A stretch of DNA of 64,000 nt from Christensenella sp. UBA6345 (GTDB taxonomy: Bacteria; Bacillota; Clostridia; Christensenellales; UBA1242): assembly GCA_002437945.1 (NCBI GenBank), contig DJSB01000033.1, positions 1 through 64,000 of the forward strand, written 5' to 3'. A model generated the notes under the pieces. That model was not told the origin of the DNA. It saw only the letters and a program-made list of their open reading frames with translations, and made no database searches. Below are positions 61,800-64,000 of the stretch, in pieces; the stretch's first letter is position 1, and every line of letters starts with the position of its first letter. The translations under genes were made by a program, and so were the position numbers.

Positions 61800-64000
61800 T
61801 ATTTTTTAACCCTTCTATATTTTTTATAGTTGGCTGGTCATTATATTTATTGCCACAGTCTTCACTAAATTTACATATACCTAAATATTTACAGTATTCA
61901 CACGTTGTTTTACCATTAAGTTTTAATGGGTATGGACGAATATCGCCATCTTTAATATTCTTTACAGCATCAAGAACTTTGTTTAAAGTATATTCAATCA
62001 GATAATTAAAATCGTCAGGAGTTATTGCCATTTTTGCATTAACCTTTTCACCCTTTCTTGATACATTAACAACATAACTTTTAGTGTCGGCTTGATTTAA
62101 CGACTTATCAATTTTTAATATATCTTCAAAATTAGAAGAAATAACACCTTTAAGTTTGTACAATTCTTCTTGATTATCACGTGAATAATCATTTTTAAGT
62201 GGCATATAAAAACTTCCTATAGGTTGTTTACCAGTTAAATGAGAAACTATATAAACATAAACCATTAATTGAAGTTTTTTACCACTTCCTATATCAGTAT
62301 AATCACTAAACTCACTACCACCTGTTTTATAGTCAATAACTACAAAACTATCGTTATCAAAATCAACTCTATCAATAACACCTTCAAGTTTAATTTTGAC
62401 TTGGTCATTACCAATTTCAAATCCATTACATCTTTTCTCTAACCACTCTGGTTTAAGTGATGATACATTGTGAATACGTAACAATGCTGTATTAATACGC
62501 AATATTTCTTTTCTCAAACTTTTTATATCATTAGCATTGTTGGGATTATACAACAAATACTGATAATTATTAGAAGACAGAATTTTATCAAACAATTCAA
62601 GTGAAAATTCGGTTAAACCATTATCGCCATTTTTAACTATATATTCAACCACCAATTTTACATATTCATGCAGTATGATACCATATACTCTACTATCGAA
62701 CTGCGACTTGTCATTCTCTTTCAATTTAAGACCATGGTCAATAAAATGTTTAAATGGACAAGAATAATAACATTCAATCTCACTAACACTTACTTTATCA
62801 GTAGTCAAAAATAATTTATCGTTATTAAGATTGGACACATCGTTAATATAGTTAAGATTGTTAAAAATAGATTCAATATTATCTCCGCCATCAATCAATG
62901 CCGAATAAATATTGGAAGTATTAGACTTGATAACAGCCGAATTATCAGCCTGCATAGTTTTTAGATTTTTTATAAAATTCGTTTTGGCAACTTTAGCATT
63001 GGGATTGTTAAAGAAAAACCAATCTTTGTTAATTAATTCGTTTTGATAATCATGTTGTAGCACACTACCATTAACGACCTTTACTTTACTAAATATGCTA
63101 CACATATTATTAATTACTTCGCTAGGCATATTCTTATCGCCACTCGCACTTACAGAGACATATGTCATAACTATATGTTCACAGTTAAGAATATTTTCGT
63201 ATACTTTAAATTTACTACGTTTGTTAATCATATTAATGGTTGGCGATAAACGATAATTATTGGTAAGCAATCCTATATCTTGGTCAGTAATGATGCCTAA
63301 ATCTATCTGCACCATAGGTACTTTGCCATCTTCAAGTCCCATCATAAAAGTATAAGATTTTTTAGTAATATAATTATTAATATCAGTAACAAACAAACTA
63401 TCAGCCAATATAGGTGGCATGGTAACTGAAATATTTTCAAAATATGCTTTTATAATAGCAAACGCTTCTTTGGTATCTACCACATAATCACATAAGACAT
63501 CTTTAAGTTCCTTAAACCCTTTATTAACTTTATTAACAATGTTGTTAAGTCGATTATATTCCAAAACATTGTTATGTAACTTAAATTCTTCACTTAAATT
63601 ATTAAGATAGTTGTTAAAACCAAATTCTTCTGTAAACTGTTCTAATCTACAACAATAATCATTAATTGAATTACAGTCCTTCAAATCTTCTTTAAAAGCA
63701 GTTAATTTATCTAATACTAGATACACTTCTTCTAGTCCGGTAATATCAAAATTGTGGGGGCGAGAAAGAATAGTCGAATAATTAATACCCGTCTTTATAA
63801 TCATATTCTCAAAACTATTAAGAACTTCAGTATTAAGTCCACTATAATAACGAAAGAAATTAAATAATTCCCTTTTATTAAAATTGGCATTAATAAGTTC
63901 GAATAAATCCGAATAAAATCTAACTAGCACAGAATCAGTAATCATTTGACTTTCATCAAAGAAATAAGGAATATTATAACTTAAAAATAATCTTTCAAGT
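61786..64000 (-). CDS. addB: AddB subunit, 3' part (5' end beyond the window)
   Basis: The frame stays open to the window edge (residues LERLFLSYNIPYFFDESQ precede the first in-window ATG at 63945), so the gene is cut by the window and not truncated in nature. The C-terminal nuclease has VIDYKTGG and the iron-sulfur cysteines: one in YYSCPFKHF and three in the C-terminal CEYCKYLGIC. The N-terminal helicase-like part with the Walker A lies outside. It precedes addA in the usual addB-addA order. Confidence 0.92.
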   Translation of the reverse strand, partial: LERLFLSYNIPYFFDESQMITDSVLVRFYSDLFELINANFNKRELFNFFRYYSGLNTEVLNSFENMIIKTGINYSTILSRPHNFDITGLEEVYLVLDKLTAFKEDLKDCNSINDYCCRLEQFTEEFGFNNYLNNLSEEFKLHNNVLEYNRLNNIVNKVNKGFKELKDVLCDYVVDTKEAFAIIKAYFENISVTMPPILADSLFVTDINNYITKKSYTFMMGLEDGKVPMVQIDLGIITDQDIGLLTNNYRLSPTINMINKRSKFKVYENILNCEHIVMTYVSVSASGDKNMPSEVINNMCSIFSKVKVVNGSVLQHDYQNELINKDWFFFNNPNAKVAKTNFIKNLKTMQADNSAVIKSNTSNIYSALIDGGDNIESIFNNLNYINDVSNLNNDKLFLTTDKVSVSEIECYYSCPFKHFIDHGLKLKENDKSQFDSRVYGIILHEYVKLVVEYIVKNGDNGLTEFSLELFDKILSSNNYQYLLYNPNNANDIKSLRKEILRINTALLRIHNVSSLKPEWLEKRCNGFEIGNDQVKIKLEGVIDRVDFDNDSFVVIDYKTGGSEFSDYTDIGSGKKLQLMVYVYIVSHLTGKQPIGSFYMPLKNDYSRDNQEELYKLKGVISSNFEDILKIDKSLNQADTKSYVVNVSRKGEKVNAKMAITPDDFNYLIEYTLNKVLDAVKNIKDGDIRPYPLKLNGKTTCEYCKYLGICKFSEDCGNKYNDQPTIKNIEGLKNNGSI

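Noticed and set aside
61786..63945. AddB beginning at the ATG at 63945
   Set aside because: The frame is open to the window edge with AddB-like sequence before this Met, so it is an internal codon.

Overview
The window is strongly AT-rich and uses the standard code (TGG for Trp, mostly TAA stops). It looks like a chromosome piece of a low-GC, anaerobic Bacillota of Clostridia type. The reasons are pyruvate:ferredoxin oxidoreductase as the carbon hub, AddAB recombination nuclease, SpoVT next to a SpoVB/YabM-type flippase as in Bacillus, zinc-type S14 and S4, and the Firmicutes order secY-adk-map-infA. The many Ig-like, InlB-like and BspA-like surface proteins suggest a host-associated or gut lineage, which is inference. 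Nearly everything is on the minus strand; only three genes (YwaF-like, nifJ, PRC-barrel-like) are on the plus strand.

Layout. 1-300: tRNA-Ala(TGC) and the edge of a second tRNA, with their promoter and a folded leader. 450-11240: small envelope proteins, an ABC-F ATPase, glutamyl-tRNA synthetase, two linked envelope proteins and truA. 11300-15190: nifJ, followed by a candidate small structured RNA. 15170-20340: dus, two HU genes, a flippase with spoVT, and a DUF975-like membrane protein. 20488-30066: one giant N-anchored surface protein of about 3192 residues. 30067-30946: an 880-base non-coding stretch dominated by nested hairpins. 30947-34907: an orphan cytoplasmic protein and an Ig-like/GLUG-like lipoprotein. 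34970-51058: the complete S10-spc-alpha ribosomal cluster (30 genes from rpsJ to rplQ) with its promoter, a folded leader and internal structured gaps. 51104-58000: an InlB/BspA-like surface protein, DUF1858, an SPFH/zinc-ribbon protein, a PRC-barrel-like protein behind a possible attenuator, and a coiled-coil membrane protein. 58332-64000: addA and the 3' part of addB.

How it fits together. The right half is growth machinery: ribosome, Sec translocon, nucleotide homeostasis, N-terminal Met removal, and repair. The left and middle hold the cell-surface programme. Seven genes, mostly envelope-related, share a GGGGG Shine-Dalgarno motif, whereas the ribosomal genes I checked use GGAGG-like sites.

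The most unusual item is the non-coding array at about 30208-30768. It has three tandem units built of hairpins, a 96-base perfect direct repeat, a 76-base cloverleaf whose four helices abut with no unpaired base, stems that covary between units, and plus-strand loops that are almost all GNA or GNNA. A perfect consensus promoter on the minus strand points into it, towards the giant surface-protein gene. It could be a large structured RNA, a structured mRNA leader, or a DNA-hairpin element; no transposase or integrase is visible nearby. All motif, fold and promoter calls were made by eye; no search or folding program was run.
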